Source of the DNA: Holophagae bacterium
GTDB lineage: Bacteria; Acidobacteriota; Holophagae; Acanthopleuribacterales; Acanthopleuribacteraceae
Direction: 5' to 3'
NCBI GenBank assembly: GCA_029263455.1
Contig: JAJCXM010000008.1
Location: 62,001 to 126,000 of the forward strand
DNA length: 64,000 nucleotides
The translations under genes and the position numbers were made by a program. Under the pieces are notes generated by a model that worked only from the letters and a program-made list of their open reading frames with translations, did no database searches and was not told the origin of the DNA. Below are positions 18,392-26,529 of this stretch, piece by piece (position 1 is the first letter of the stretch; every line of letters starts with the position of its first letter).

Positions 18392-19138
18392 TTAGCTACA
18401 GCAGAAGTAAATAGCGTAACCGATGGCGATTGCAACAGAACCTGTGAGCAAGACATATAGGAACAATGCAAGAACGGTCTGCACGGTTCCTAGCAAAGGC
18501 TTCTTTTGATAAAAGACGACCGATCCACAGATCAAGAACCCAAAGCGCAGCAAGAAGCCGAGAATAATTAGTCCCTCTGATGCGAAGCGCGCAAAGGGCG
18601 TAATCAAAACTTGGAGAATGTAACCGACGCCAGTGACGTACAGCAAAAACACGAAAGTCTCAGCGAAATTGTATTTTGACTTACGAAAGACCAAACGAAA
18701 GACAATCGCCATGAGAGGTAAGGTGACGACCACAACATAGTCGAGTTGCGAAGTCAGGAATTGGGACATCTCGTTGGCAGCCTGCGCTAGTCGAGATGAC
18801 GGAGCAAGCGAGATGTCAATTCGGTATTTGACCTGAAGTAGGCGCGTTATTAGAAAGAAGAGCGCGCTGACGGTAACATAAAACTTAAAAGGGCTCAGGT
18901 AGCTTTGACGTTTGCCTTGCACATATTCAAGGGAAATTCGGCCGGGATTACGCATCAGTCCTGATACTGTTCTGAACACCTTGGAGTCGAAGGTAAGGAA
19001 ATGTCCAGCAACATCTTTGAGCACGTCTTTGGTATGCAGCCTTTGGTGCGTATTGTCTTGTCCGCATTGGCTACAAAATGGACCCGCTAAATCGGAGCCG
19101 CACTGAGGGCAAGTTCGTAAATTGTCTAGGTTCTTCAT
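18392..19138 (-). CDS. DUF3667 family membrane protein
   Basis: A 248-residue protein with an N-terminal double-CxxC zinc ribbon (CPQCGSDLAGPFCSQCGQ, about residues 9-26), then the family segment TKDVLKDVAGHFLTFDSKVFRTVSGLMRNPG, the YVQGKRQSYLSPFKFYVTVSALFFLI block, and four to five predicted transmembrane helices up to the C-terminus. This is the DUF3667 layout, found widely in Bacteroidota and Acidobacteriota; no function is established. The frame opens at 19243, but ATG 19138 begins just before the zinc ribbon and is preferred although its ribosome site is weak. The last residues (YFCCS) include a Cys pair. Confidence 0.75.
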   Translation of the reverse strand: MKNLDNLRTCPQCGSDLAGPFCSQCGQDNTHQRLHTKDVLKDVAGHFLTFDSKVFRTVSGLMRNPGRISLEYVQGKRQSYLSPFKFYVTVSALFFLITRLLQVKYRIDISLAPSSRLAQAANEMSQFLTSQLDYVVVVTLPLMAIVFRLVFRKSKYNFAETFVFLLYVTGVGYILQVLITPFARFASEGLIILGFLLRFGFLICGSVVFYQKKPLLGTVQTVLALFLYVLLTGSVAIAIGYAIYFCCS

Positions 19139-19281
19139 TGAACTGACATGGTTTAGCCGTAGTGATGTTGCCTGCAATCTTAACAGAGATGAAGTTAAGG
19201 GCCGCCATTTCACGATTGGAATTGAACATTGTTCGTGGCGCATGAGTCGTTAACTTGCGTGGGCGGTGACCGATGCTATCC

Positions 19282-20538
19282 TCAAAGTGCAGATTTCTTT
19301 GCTACTTCCTCAAGTACGCGCTCCAGCACTAGGTCACGACCAGCCGAGACACTCTCAAAGGTGTTGACCACGGCGATATCTACCGGAACCGTTGGTGAAT
19401 CACCCAATTCCGGCATGTGGTCCTTGAGTCGATTTGTATAATCGACGCGCAGATTTGAGTGGGGCAAGAAAAACCATTCATAGTTTTCAGCACCATTGGG
19501 GCGACTGCGCGAAGGTTCTCCAACTAGCAAAGCATTGGACTTGACCTTAAGGTGGATGGCGGTAACTGTGGCTGCAGAAAATGTCTCGCGTCCGGTAATG
19601 ACGATCAGTTTGCCGTCTAAGTTTGCGCGCTTCCTGATCTCCTTTTCGAGTTGTTTGCTGCGGTTGTAATTGCCACCACGGTTATTGCGTAAATCTACAA
19701 TCAACCATTGCGCATCTTGTTTGTCGAAGAATTTGAACAAATCTTTCGTGAATCGTTTGACTGATTTCTCGCCATCTTGGTTGGCACAGCGGTTGTACTT
19801 AAAATAGACTGCTTGATAGTCGCTTAGGTATTCGTACCAGTAATATTTACTGCGCTTTTGCCGATAAAACGGCGCGTCAGTGTGGTCACCTGCAATCTTC
19901 CAATTGGTTTCGTTGAGCGTTTCCCAGTCGAGCGGCACGATTTCAATCGTTTTTTCGCCGTCGGGTCCAACAAGCGTCCATTGCATCTTTGTCCCCTCAG
20001 GAACGATATTGAGCGCTTCAAGCACCTCTGGGATAACGATATATTCCTGCAGCGATAAACAAAGTTCCATCATGTTATCGCCCGCGATTAGGGGTGCGAC
20101 TAGACGAGTAACCTCAGAGATAGGCATTTGATTGATGGCTAATAAGCGTGTTCCTAGCCATGATTCAAGGTCCGGAGGCGTGGCGTATACGAAATAATCG
20201 TCCTCGAACTGATCAATCTGAAGCGGCGAATAGTGGAATCCGATACCTTCCCGAGGTAGCCACAACTCGGTGTGGCCGTCCTTGAGCATGGCCACCAAGC
20301 GACCGAACTCAACTTGAATAGCAGCGTCACTAAGCTCAGGAATGCGGCTTCTTAACTTCTGAACGGCCGCTTCAAATTCAACTTGGGAGACGTATTTGAA
20401 GGGTTCTATATGACGCTTCAGTAATTGGCTGCTTAGTGTGTCCAAATCAGCTGTCCATTTTTGGCTGGTCATCGACTCGCTAGCCTCGTTGCTGCAAGCG
20501 GCTAATATCAAAAAGAACGGCCAAATAATCTGATTCAT
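19282..20538 (-). CDS. S41-type peptidase, predicted lipoprotein
   Basis: A 418-residue protein with a lipoprotein signal (LILAAC, Cys15). An N-terminal helical region (DLDTLSSQLLKRHIEPFKYVSQVEFEAAV) is followed by MLKDGHTELWLP, typical of S41 peptidases of the tricorn-core/RBP3 kind, then WLIVDLRNNRGGN and the nucleophile strand VITGRETFSAATVTAIHLK with Ser in FSAAT. A downstream Gly-Glu (LLVGEPSRSRPNG) also fits the family. It is likely anchored in the periplasm. GGAGG is 7 bases before the ATG. Substrate unknown. Confidence 0.8.
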   Translation of the reverse strand: MNQIIWPFFLILAACSNEASESMTSQKWTADLDTLSSQLLKRHIEPFKYVSQVEFEAAVQKLRSRIPELSDAAIQVEFGRLVAMLKDGHTELWLPREGIGFHYSPLQIDQFEDDYFVYATPPDLESWLGTRLLAINQMPISEVTRLVAPLIAGDNMMELCLSLQEYIVIPEVLEALNIVPEGTKMQWTLVGPDGEKTIEIVPLDWETLNETNWKIAGDHTDAPFYRQKRSKYYWYEYLSDYQAVYFKYNRCANQDGEKSVKRFTKDLFKFFDKQDAQWLIVDLRNNRGGNYNRSKQLEKEIRKRANLDGKLIVITGRETFSAATVTAIHLKVKSNALLVGEPSRSRPNGAENYEWFFLPHSNLRVDYTNRLKDHMPELGDSPTVPVDIAVVNTFESVSAGRDLVLERVLEEVAKKSAL

Positions 20539-20848
20539 TGTCTACCTCCATCAAGTGCTTCAATCGATGGTACGGGAGCAATCTCTCCAAGGCTCGGCAT
20601 AATGCACCAACGACCCCAGAGCCTTATCCAACGTCGCAAAGTACTCGAAAGGGTTGTGTCTGGACTGGCGCGACAACGCTACAGAATTAAGCGTGACACC
20701 TGTAGGCGGTTTACCGCTTTTCTTATTAGGCGAATTTGTGTCGTCATCGTTCGTTTACATCGATGGCTCTCGCTGCTGCGGCCACAGCCGACAACAAACG
20801 GGCAATTAAGTGTACAAACGCGGAATTCCATACCAAGAACCTAGCGTG
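20539..20848. other. Intergenic region, nothing recognised
   Basis: A 310-base stretch between the two reverse-strand genes for the S41 lipoprotein and the NTF2-like lipoprotein. An 80-codon open frame on the plus strand (20602-20844) is Arg-rich with no ribosome site or recognisable family and is not called. No convincing promoter or hairpin seen. Confidence 0.4.
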
Positions 20849-21382
20849 CTATTCACTACCTCCAGGCGGTGGACTTTCTGGCTGAGCCTTTTCTGTTGAG
20901 GTCACACAATCGATTTTCCACTCGCTGCCAACCTTTTTGTAAATTGCCGTCCAGGCGAAATGAGTTTCGCCTTCGACGTTTTGGCCGTATTCGTCTTGAT
21001 GAGAAATCCTGACTAATTTGTCAACGACGGTGTAAGCCATGGACCCGTCGTCAGAAAAGCGTACGATAGGTTCGCTGACGTCATCCCACATCAAGAATTC
21101 CACCGAAGAAAAATAGTTGCGATACCTTGATACCGTTTCCTCGAGTTGCGGTTGATGGATCAGGCCTCGGTTTACGGAAATAAAGTCAGAAGACAGTTGA
21201 TTGGCAAAGGCCGCCGCATCCTTGCCGAAATGGTAGTCACGTTGCGCGTTGTGCAGTTCTAATATTTTGGCTTTGTCGCTTTGAATGTTGATTTGGCGTC
21301 TATCGAGTCCTTGATTGCAAGCTACAAATAACAGAATTAGGAACATTGAGAAACAGAGATTTCGCCATAATTTAGATCGCAT
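20849..21382 (-). CDS. NTF2/SnoaL-like lipoprotein
   Basis: A 177-residue predicted lipoprotein: signal with lipobox LFVAC (Cys22). Residues about 35-165 look like an NTF2-like (DUF4440/SnoaL-type) cone fold: ILELHNAQRDYHFGKDAAAFANQLSSDFISV ... MAYTVVDKLVRI ... ETHFAWTAIYKKVGSEWKIDCV, where the final WKID strand is typical. Such domains bind small ligands or act as simple enzymes; function here is unknown. The tail is Pro/Gly-rich. It is downstream of the PLP decarboxylase on the same strand but 95 bases away, so possibly separate. Confidence 0.7.
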   Translation of the reverse strand: MRSKLWRNLCFSMFLILLFVACNQGLDRRQINIQSDKAKILELHNAQRDYHFGKDAAAFANQLSSDFISVNRGLIHQPQLEETVSRYRNYFSSVEFLMWDDVSEPIVRFSDDGSMAYTVVDKLVRISHQDEYGQNVEGETHFAWTAIYKKVGSEWKIDCVTSTEKAQPESPPPGGSE

Positions 21383-21477
21383 TGCATAGGCCTCACAAAT
21401 AATGCCAGAGCGGGCAAATAAGTTACTAGCTTCCGAAAAAGTTCATTAATTATATGCGATGGTATGTGTGGTTACGT

Positions 21478-22917
21478 CTACAGAGGCCAGCCGCTCTCAA
21501 TCGCATCTAAGAGGCGATTTACCGTCGTCTGGTCCGTGTCTGGATTCATGACCGCCAATCTCAAGTACCTAACACCCGCTACGATCGCAGAGCTAATGTG
21601 AAACTTACCTTCTTGCATGAGTGATTCGCGTATTTGGATCTGCAAGTCGTCGTCATCGCCGTAGCGAAAGCACAGGATGTTTGATTCCGGTTTGAAAGGG
21701 CAACTGAAGTTGGGTCGACTCCTGATTTGATGGTAGAAATCACTCGTCGCGTCGTAACGGCTTTCGATGTATTGGGCCAACCCAGATTCGCCTCGCCAAG
21801 CGAGGTTGAAAAATAGCTTGCTGGCCATGGGTGCTTTGGTGCATTCAATGGTGCGATGGATTAGGTCCACGCCAGCTGACTTGCTGCCGTAAAAAATGTA
21901 GCTGGCCTGTTGTTGCATCGCGTTTTGTAGCTGATGGGCTTGCCTAAAAAGGACGGCTGTACTCAAGCCCGAGACGCGTAACATCTTGTGGGCATCCCAA
22001 ACCAATGAATCGGCCCTTTCGACACCTTTCATCAGTGTCGCAAGCCGAGGACTGAGCAGGGCCGAAGCACCGTGCGCGCCGTCAACATGTAACCAAATGC
22101 GCCTTTCACGGCAAACGTCGGCGATCTCGTTCAGCGGATCATAGAGTCCACTTCCCGTGGCACACGCATTGGCAACAAGAGCCATGACGCGTTTCCCTTC
22201 CGCGTTGAGTTGCTTCACTTGCGCGTAGATTTGATCTGGAGCAATCACTTCCCGATGGTCAATCGCAAGTTCGACCATGGCGCATTTACCTAAACCCATA
22301 ATTGACGCTGCTCGCGCAATCGAATAGTGCGAGCTTGGTGGAACCAATATCACTAGATCGCTTGGATTTCCGCGTTCCCAGGCGTCGGGCGCGATGGCTG
22401 CTCGCGCACCAAGCATGGCTGTTAAGTTAGCCAATGAGCCGCCGTGTGTAAAAACACCCGACGCATGATCCTTGCCTTGTCCTTGCAATGGCTCCGGCAC
22501 CCAACCAATTTTGGCAATCATCCAGTTCAAGACTGCAAATTCAACGGCCGCTGCGCTGGGTCCCATTTCATAGATGGCGAGTGGATTGTTGATGGCACCG
22601 TGAACTAACTCAGCAACGGCTGACGGAAAATCTGGAACGGCCACCTGATGGGCCATATAAGCAGGATTATGCATGCGCGTACTTGCAGCCAAATAGGTTT
22701 TTAGGAATTGCTGAAGGCTGTTGTGGTCCATGCCGCCCTCTGCTATCCAACGCGCCACGTCCAGGCTTTCCAACAGTTCGTCAAGTGGCTGAATGTTTGA
22801 TGCCACGTCGTCATGGCGGCTCTGTTTTCGATAGTCGCTCAACTGTTTCGCCACAACTTCAACTGCTTCAAGAAAGCCTTGATCTGAAGTAACTGCTTGA
22901 GAATGTTGTCTATCCAT
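21478..22917 (-). CDS. Group II pyridoxal-dependent decarboxylase
   Basis: A 479-residue PLP enzyme of the aromatic-L-amino-acid/glutamate/2,4-diaminobutyrate decarboxylase family (fold type I). Visible marks: YMAHQVAVPDFPSAVAELVHGAINNP near the N-terminus, GVFTHGGSLANLTAMLGAR (cofactor phosphate binding), LHVDGAHGASALLSPR with the PLP-ring Asp, and the Schiff-base lysine in WDAHKMLRVSG. Substrate choice among Glu, Asp, Dab and aromatic amino acids cannot be made by eye. ATG 22917 is chosen for the GGGG stretch upstream; the frame opens at 22968. Divergent from an Lrp/AsnC regulator with a palindromic site between, so regulation by an amino acid is likely. Confidence 0.85.
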   Translation of the reverse strand: MDRQHSQAVTSDQGFLEAVEVVAKQLSDYRKQSRHDDVASNIQPLDELLESLDVARWIAEGGMDHNSLQQFLKTYLAASTRMHNPAYMAHQVAVPDFPSAVAELVHGAINNPLAIYEMGPSAAAVEFAVLNWMIAKIGWVPEPLQGQGKDHASGVFTHGGSLANLTAMLGARAAIAPDAWERGNPSDLVILVPPSSHYSIARAASIMGLGKCAMVELAIDHREVIAPDQIYAQVKQLNAEGKRVMALVANACATGSGLYDPLNEIADVCRERRIWLHVDGAHGASALLSPRLATLMKGVERADSLVWDAHKMLRVSGLSTAVLFRQAHQLQNAMQQQASYIFYGSKSAGVDLIHRTIECTKAPMASKLFFNLAWRGESGLAQYIESRYDATSDFYHQIRSRPNFSCPFKPESNILCFRYGDDDDLQIQIRESLMQEGKFHISSAIVAGVRYLRLAVMNPDTDQTTVNRLLDAIESGWPL

Positions 22918-22947
22918 TTTGCCCCGCCGTTGATGTCTAAGTGCAAT

Positions 22948-23013
22948 ATAATGCCTAAATACGCGCAAGGTGTTGCTAAATAGAGCTCAAACAGGGGTAT
23001 TTATTGGCATAAT
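22948..23013. promoter_or_regulatory. Long imperfect inverted repeat, candidate Lrp/AsnC operator
   Basis: ATAATGCCTAAATAC (22948-22962) is mirrored by GTATTTATTGGCATAAT (22997-23013). The arms match except for a 2-base insertion and one missing base. The site fills the gap between the divergent decarboxylase and Lrp-type regulator genes, the expected place for autoregulation and control of the partner gene. Confidence 0.5.
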
Positions 23014-23035
23014 CTACCAAGATCTTGGAGGATGC

Positions 23036-23515
23036 ATGCATGGCTTGGACGGAACAGACAAAAAAATCCTAAATGAACTGCAAAATGCGGGTAGGTTGAG
23101 TAATCAGGATTTGGCTGATCGAATTCATTTAACCGCCTCTCCCTGCTTGAGACGGGTCAAACATCTTGAAGACGAAGGCTTTATTGAAGGATATCGCGCT
23201 GTTTTGAGTCGGCGCAAAATCGGATTGGGCCTCACCGTTTTTCTGGAAATCAAAGTAGACGCCCATGGTATGGAAGGAATCAGCAATGAGTTGCAAGAAG
23301 CACTGCACGCCATGCCGGAGATCGTTTCGTTACATATCGTTTCCGGTAAAGCGGATTTCCTAGCCGAGGTCGTGGTTCCCGACCTGCGTGCATATGAACA
23401 ATTCTTGATGGGCAAGTTGCTTAAACATAAATCGATTAAGGAAGTTCAGAGCAATGTCGCCATACGTAGTGTCAAAGGTCATTCACCGCTGCCATTAGAT
23501 CATTTGAACCAATAA
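23036..23515 (+). CDS. Lrp/AsnC-family transcriptional regulator
   Basis: A 159-residue regulator. The N-terminal helix-turn-helix reads LDGTDKKILNELQNAGRLSNQDLADRI with the recognition part HLTASPCLRRVKHLEDEGFI (residues 4-50). The C-terminal RAM/AsnC ligand-binding domain covers about 65-145 (VFLEIKVDA ... VSLHIVSGKADFLAEVVVPD). The frame opens at TTG 22970, but ATG 23036 has GGAGG 4 bases upstream and begins the canonical sequence. Divergent from the PLP decarboxylase, which is its likely target; effectors of this family are usually amino acids. Its stop directly abuts the convergent GTPase-fusion gene. Confidence 0.92.
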   Translation: MHGLDGTDKKILNELQNAGRLSNQDLADRIHLTASPCLRRVKHLEDEGFIEGYRAVLSRRKIGLGLTVFLEIKVDAHGMEGISNELQEALHAMPEIVSLHIVSGKADFLAEVVVPDLRAYEQFLMGKLLKHKSIKEVQSNVAIRSVKGHSPLPLDHLNQ

Positions 23516-25420
23516 TCAGGGGGAGCCCTTGAACTTGATGGTGACTTTAGTCCCTTTACCGGGCGCCGTGTCGATGCGAATGGCGCCACCCTGATCTTGA
23601 ATCGTTTTCCGTGAGGCGCTGATTCTTAAACCGATCTTGTCCTCTTCGTCGTCTAATGTAGAGAAAGTTCGTTGCAGATCCTTTTGGTTAGTGCCAGAAC
23701 CGTTATCAATGATTTGAAGTAAAATATCGGCGCCGGTTTGATGAGTACCTACGGTTATTTTCGGTTTTTCTTGGTCGGCAATGCTTTCAAGTGCATTCAA
23801 GAATAGGTTAAGTAAGGCGTGAGTAATGGCACTGCGACTGACATGGACGCGATTAATCTCTGGTTTCAATTGCGCGATCCACTCGAATTCCCGTGGTTGG
23901 CAAAAATTCTGAATGACAGCATGAATCGACTCTACTACTTCGTTTAGATCGACCTCGCCAGCTTCGTCTTCTTGGTTCAAATAGGTCAAAGCGTGAATCG
24001 CTTGTGCAAACGACGGCTGATCGTCTTCATTGGCCGTAACCCGTTCGAGTAGTTCGGGAAGAATAGCCCCCATCGGTTCGTATTTTTGCAGTCGCACTAG
24101 TTTATTCTGGATCGTATTCATGAACGAGAGATCCCGAATAATGGCCGTAAAGGCGATGATGGTATCGTTTTGGTTTTTTATGGGCGAGAAGGTGATATTA
24201 ACCGGTATTTGGCGATTCTCTTTGGTTAACAGCTGACTCTCGAATCCTTTGACCACCTTACCGCTCACCACAAAGGCTAAGACCTTATTCAAATCGGCCA
24301 TCTGATCTTGTGGGAAGAGGACATTGATGTTCTGGCTGATGATTTCGTCGCGTTTGTATTGGAACATTTCTTCGGCAGCTTGATTCCAGTTCTGGACTAC
24401 CCAAAGATCGTTAAAGGTGACAATCGCTTCACCGGCAAAATTGACTAGGCTTTCTAAGAAACGACGGATCTTAAGGTTATCCGAGTTGGATTTTTCGAGT
24501 TGCTTATAAAGAATCGCCAGCTCTTCGTTTTTCTTTAATAATGCCGATTGGCTGTTTTTTAGGTCCGTGTACAGCCTGGCCGTTTCCATGTTGGATGTGA
24601 GAGCTTTTTGAAGTAACTGGTCTTGCGATGAACGGTCATCGTCTTGAACGGAATGAGTATATTTAAGGACCGTACGACCACCGCGAGCTACTTTGGGACT
24701 GAAGGTTTCATCAACCGCGCCGTCGATGTCAGCACTGGGAGCCGCCGCTTCTTTTGCTCGCTGTGACGTTGCCATGATGGATTCTTCGAGTTTCTCAATC
24801 ACGCCGTCCACGTTCTTAACGTTCTTAGAAAGCTGGTACTTGTTGAAGATGTAACGGACTGTCTGTTTGATAGCTTCGATGAAGGTCTCAAGGACACCAT
24901 CGCCATTGATGGCGACTGCTTCAAAAAAGGGTACGTGACGAAAATTTAGTTTTTGGTTCAGCACGTCTAAAGGTAGCGCGGTTGATAGGTCGCGCTTGTT
25001 GTACTGCATTACCAATGGCACTTCTTTGATGTTCAAGCGATTAGCCTGTAAGTTGTGGTACAGGTTATTGATACTCTGTACATTCTCGTGCAGTTTGTTT
25101 TTTTCCGAGTCAGCGACAAAAATGACGCCATCGGCTCCGCTCAATACGATGCGACGGGTGGAGTCGTAATGGACTTGTCCTGGCACGGTGTAAATCTGAA
25201 GTTTGATCGAGTTTCCATACACGTAACCCAGATCAACGGGCAACAGATCGAAGAACAGGGTTCGGTCCTCCATGGTGTTGACGCTAAATAGATCCGTTTT
25301 TTGCGACGGATCGGTCATTTCATGGAGTTTCTGTAAGTTAGTTGTCTTTCCGGAAAGGCCTGGCCCATAAAAGACGAGCTTAACTAATATTTCATTATCT
25401 TTTGTATTGAATTGGACCAT
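23516..25420 (-). CDS. MglA-type GTPase fused to PAS and GHKL (histidine-kinase-type) ATPase
   Basis: A 634-residue cytoplasmic fusion. Residues 1-200 are a small Ras-like GTPase of the MglA group: G1 GPGLSGKTT (19-27), G3 TVPGQ (78-82, the MglA-specific form), G4 NKRD (141-144). A linker and coiled coil (about 210-320) lead to a PAS domain (about 325-435, EAIVTFNDLWVVQNWNQAAEEMF). The last third (about 520-632) is a GHKL ATPase: N-box NLFLNALESI, G1 DNGSGTN, G2 GKGTKVTIKF. Between PAS and ATPase, where an H-box should be, I see no His followed by E/D-xx-N/P. So it may bind ATP without autophosphorylating. MglA controls cell polarity and motility in Myxococcus; coupling to a sensor module here is inferred. 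Confidence 0.88.
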   Translation of the reverse strand: MVQFNTKDNEILVKLVFYGPGLSGKTTNLQKLHEMTDPSQKTDLFSVNTMEDRTLFFDLLPVDLGYVYGNSIKLQIYTVPGQVHYDSTRRIVLSGADGVIFVADSEKNKLHENVQSINNLYHNLQANRLNIKEVPLVMQYNKRDLSTALPLDVLNQKLNFRHVPFFEAVAINGDGVLETFIEAIKQTVRYIFNKYQLSKNVKNVDGVIEKLEESIMATSQRAKEAAAPSADIDGAVDETFSPKVARGGRTVLKYTHSVQDDDRSSQDQLLQKALTSNMETARLYTDLKNSQSALLKKNEELAILYKQLEKSNSDNLKIRRFLESLVNFAGEAIVTFNDLWVVQNWNQAAEEMFQYKRDEIISQNINVLFPQDQMADLNKVLAFVVSGKVVKGFESQLLTKENRQIPVNITFSPIKNQNDTIIAFTAIIRDLSFMNTIQNKLVRLQKYEPMGAILPELLERVTANEDDQPSFAQAIHALTYLNQEDEAGEVDLNEVVESIHAVIQNFCQPREFEWIAQLKPEINRVHVSRSAITHALLNLFLNALESIADQEKPKITVGTHQTGADILLQIIDNGSGTNQKDLQRTFSTLDDEEDKIGLRISASRKTIQDQGGAIRIDTAPGKGTKVTIKFKGSP

Positions 25421-25480
25421 GCACGCTTCCTGGCTCGAAATCAGGTTCTTCGTCGGATGTCATATAAACGATGTAGAGCC

Positions 25481-25510
25481 ATTGTAGAGCAGTGATTTAG
25501 GCTTTGTCGA
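25481..25510 (-). promoter_or_regulatory. Sigma70-type promoter of the GTPase-fusion gene
   Basis: On the reverse strand TCGACA (25505-25510) and TACAAT (25481-25486) are 18 bases apart, each 5 of 6 to consensus, giving a leader of about 55 bases. Confidence 0.5.
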
Positions 25511-25539
25511 GACTCGCGCGGTATTTGCGTTCCGTACAA

Positions 25540-26529
25540 CTAATAAGATCGGGCTTGATTCGCCGTTATTGCACTTACAAGCACAATATCTTCACTGCTG
25601 CAGCCGCGCGACAAATCATTCATTGGTTTGCATAGTCCTTGCAAGATCGGCCCCAAAGCGGTGGCGTTGGCTAAGCGTTCGGTGAGTTTGTAGGCGATGT
25701 TACCGGCGTGAAGGTTAGGGAAAATCAGGATATCGGCCTTGCCGGCCACTGACGAAAGTGGCGCTTTGCGCTGCGCAATTTCCGGCACGAGTGCCGCGTC
25801 GGCTTGTAACTCACCGTCAATATGGAGATCGGGATGCTGCGATTTAACACGTTGTGTTGCCGCTCGTATGCGACTTAAGCTTTCGTGTTCTGCACTGCCA
25901 TGTGTCGAGAACGCCAGGAAGGCAACGCGTGGATCGCGTCCGGTCAATTGGCGCCAACTCCCAATCGATGCGTTGGCAATGGCGACCAACTGGTCTTCTG
26001 TAGGCTCGACAATCACACCGCAGTCGGCATAGATCAGAGGTCGTTCTTGCTCGGCTTGCCTGTGCAGCATGACAAAAAAGCTCGAGAGCCATGGCATATC
26101 ATCAGCCATCCCTACTAATTGAATGGCAGTGCGCACGGTTTCGGCGGTTGTGCGAACGGCTCCAGCGACCACGCCATCCACCTGGCCCGTGCGCAGCATG
26201 ACGGCAGCCTGGACCAAGGGATCTAAAGCCAGCGCCTGCGCTTGTTGTTCGCTTAACCCTTTGTGCTGACGGATCTGAAAGACCTCGCTCGCAATCTGGG
26301 CTTGCATCTTAGCCGAGTCAATAACAGTGAATGCGGGTTCAGGAAAGCCGAGGCTAATCCGAATCGATTCAAAGGCTTGCTTGTCGGCGATTAATAGCGG
26401 CTTGGCAATCTTTTGCTTGGCGAGTTGGTAAGCGGCCTCAATAACTCTTGGATCGTCGCCTTCAGGCAGTGCGATCGTGCATGCCTTTTTTTTGGCATAC
26501 TCGATCAGTCGCTTACTGAATTGGCTCAT
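25540..26529 (-). CDS. pta: Phosphate acetyltransferase
   Basis: Interconverts acetyl-CoA and acetyl phosphate. It is 329 residues, the short Pta form without the N-terminal DRTGG/BioD domain. Family blocks: IALPEGDDPRVIEAAYQL at the start, VQAAVMLRTGQVDGVVAGAVRTTAETVRTAIQ, VAFLAFSTHGSAEH, DGELQADAALVPEIAQRKAP, and FPNLHAGNIAYKLTERLANATALGPILQGL. Its ATG overlaps the stop of the DAHP synthase gene by 4 bases, so the two are coupled, an unusual pairing. No acetate kinase gene is in the window. Confidence 0.92.
   Translation of the reverse strand: MSQFSKRLIEYAKKKACTIALPEGDDPRVIEAAYQLAKQKIAKPLLIADKQAFESIRISLGFPEPAFTVIDSAKMQAQIASEVFQIRQHKGLSEQQAQALALDPLVQAAVMLRTGQVDGVVAGAVRTTAETVRTAIQLVGMADDMPWLSSFFVMLHRQAEQERPLIYADCGVIVEPTEDQLVAIANASIGSWRQLTGRDPRVAFLAFSTHGSAEHESLSRIRAATQRVKSQHPDLHIDGELQADAALVPEIAQRKAPLSSVAGKADILIFPNLHAGNIAYKLTERLANATALGPILQGLCKPMNDLSRGCSSEDIVLVSAITANQARSY

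Noticed and set aside
20602-20844. 80-codon Arg-rich open frame
   Set aside because: No ribosome site, no recognisable domain, skewed composition typical of antisense or intergenic frames.
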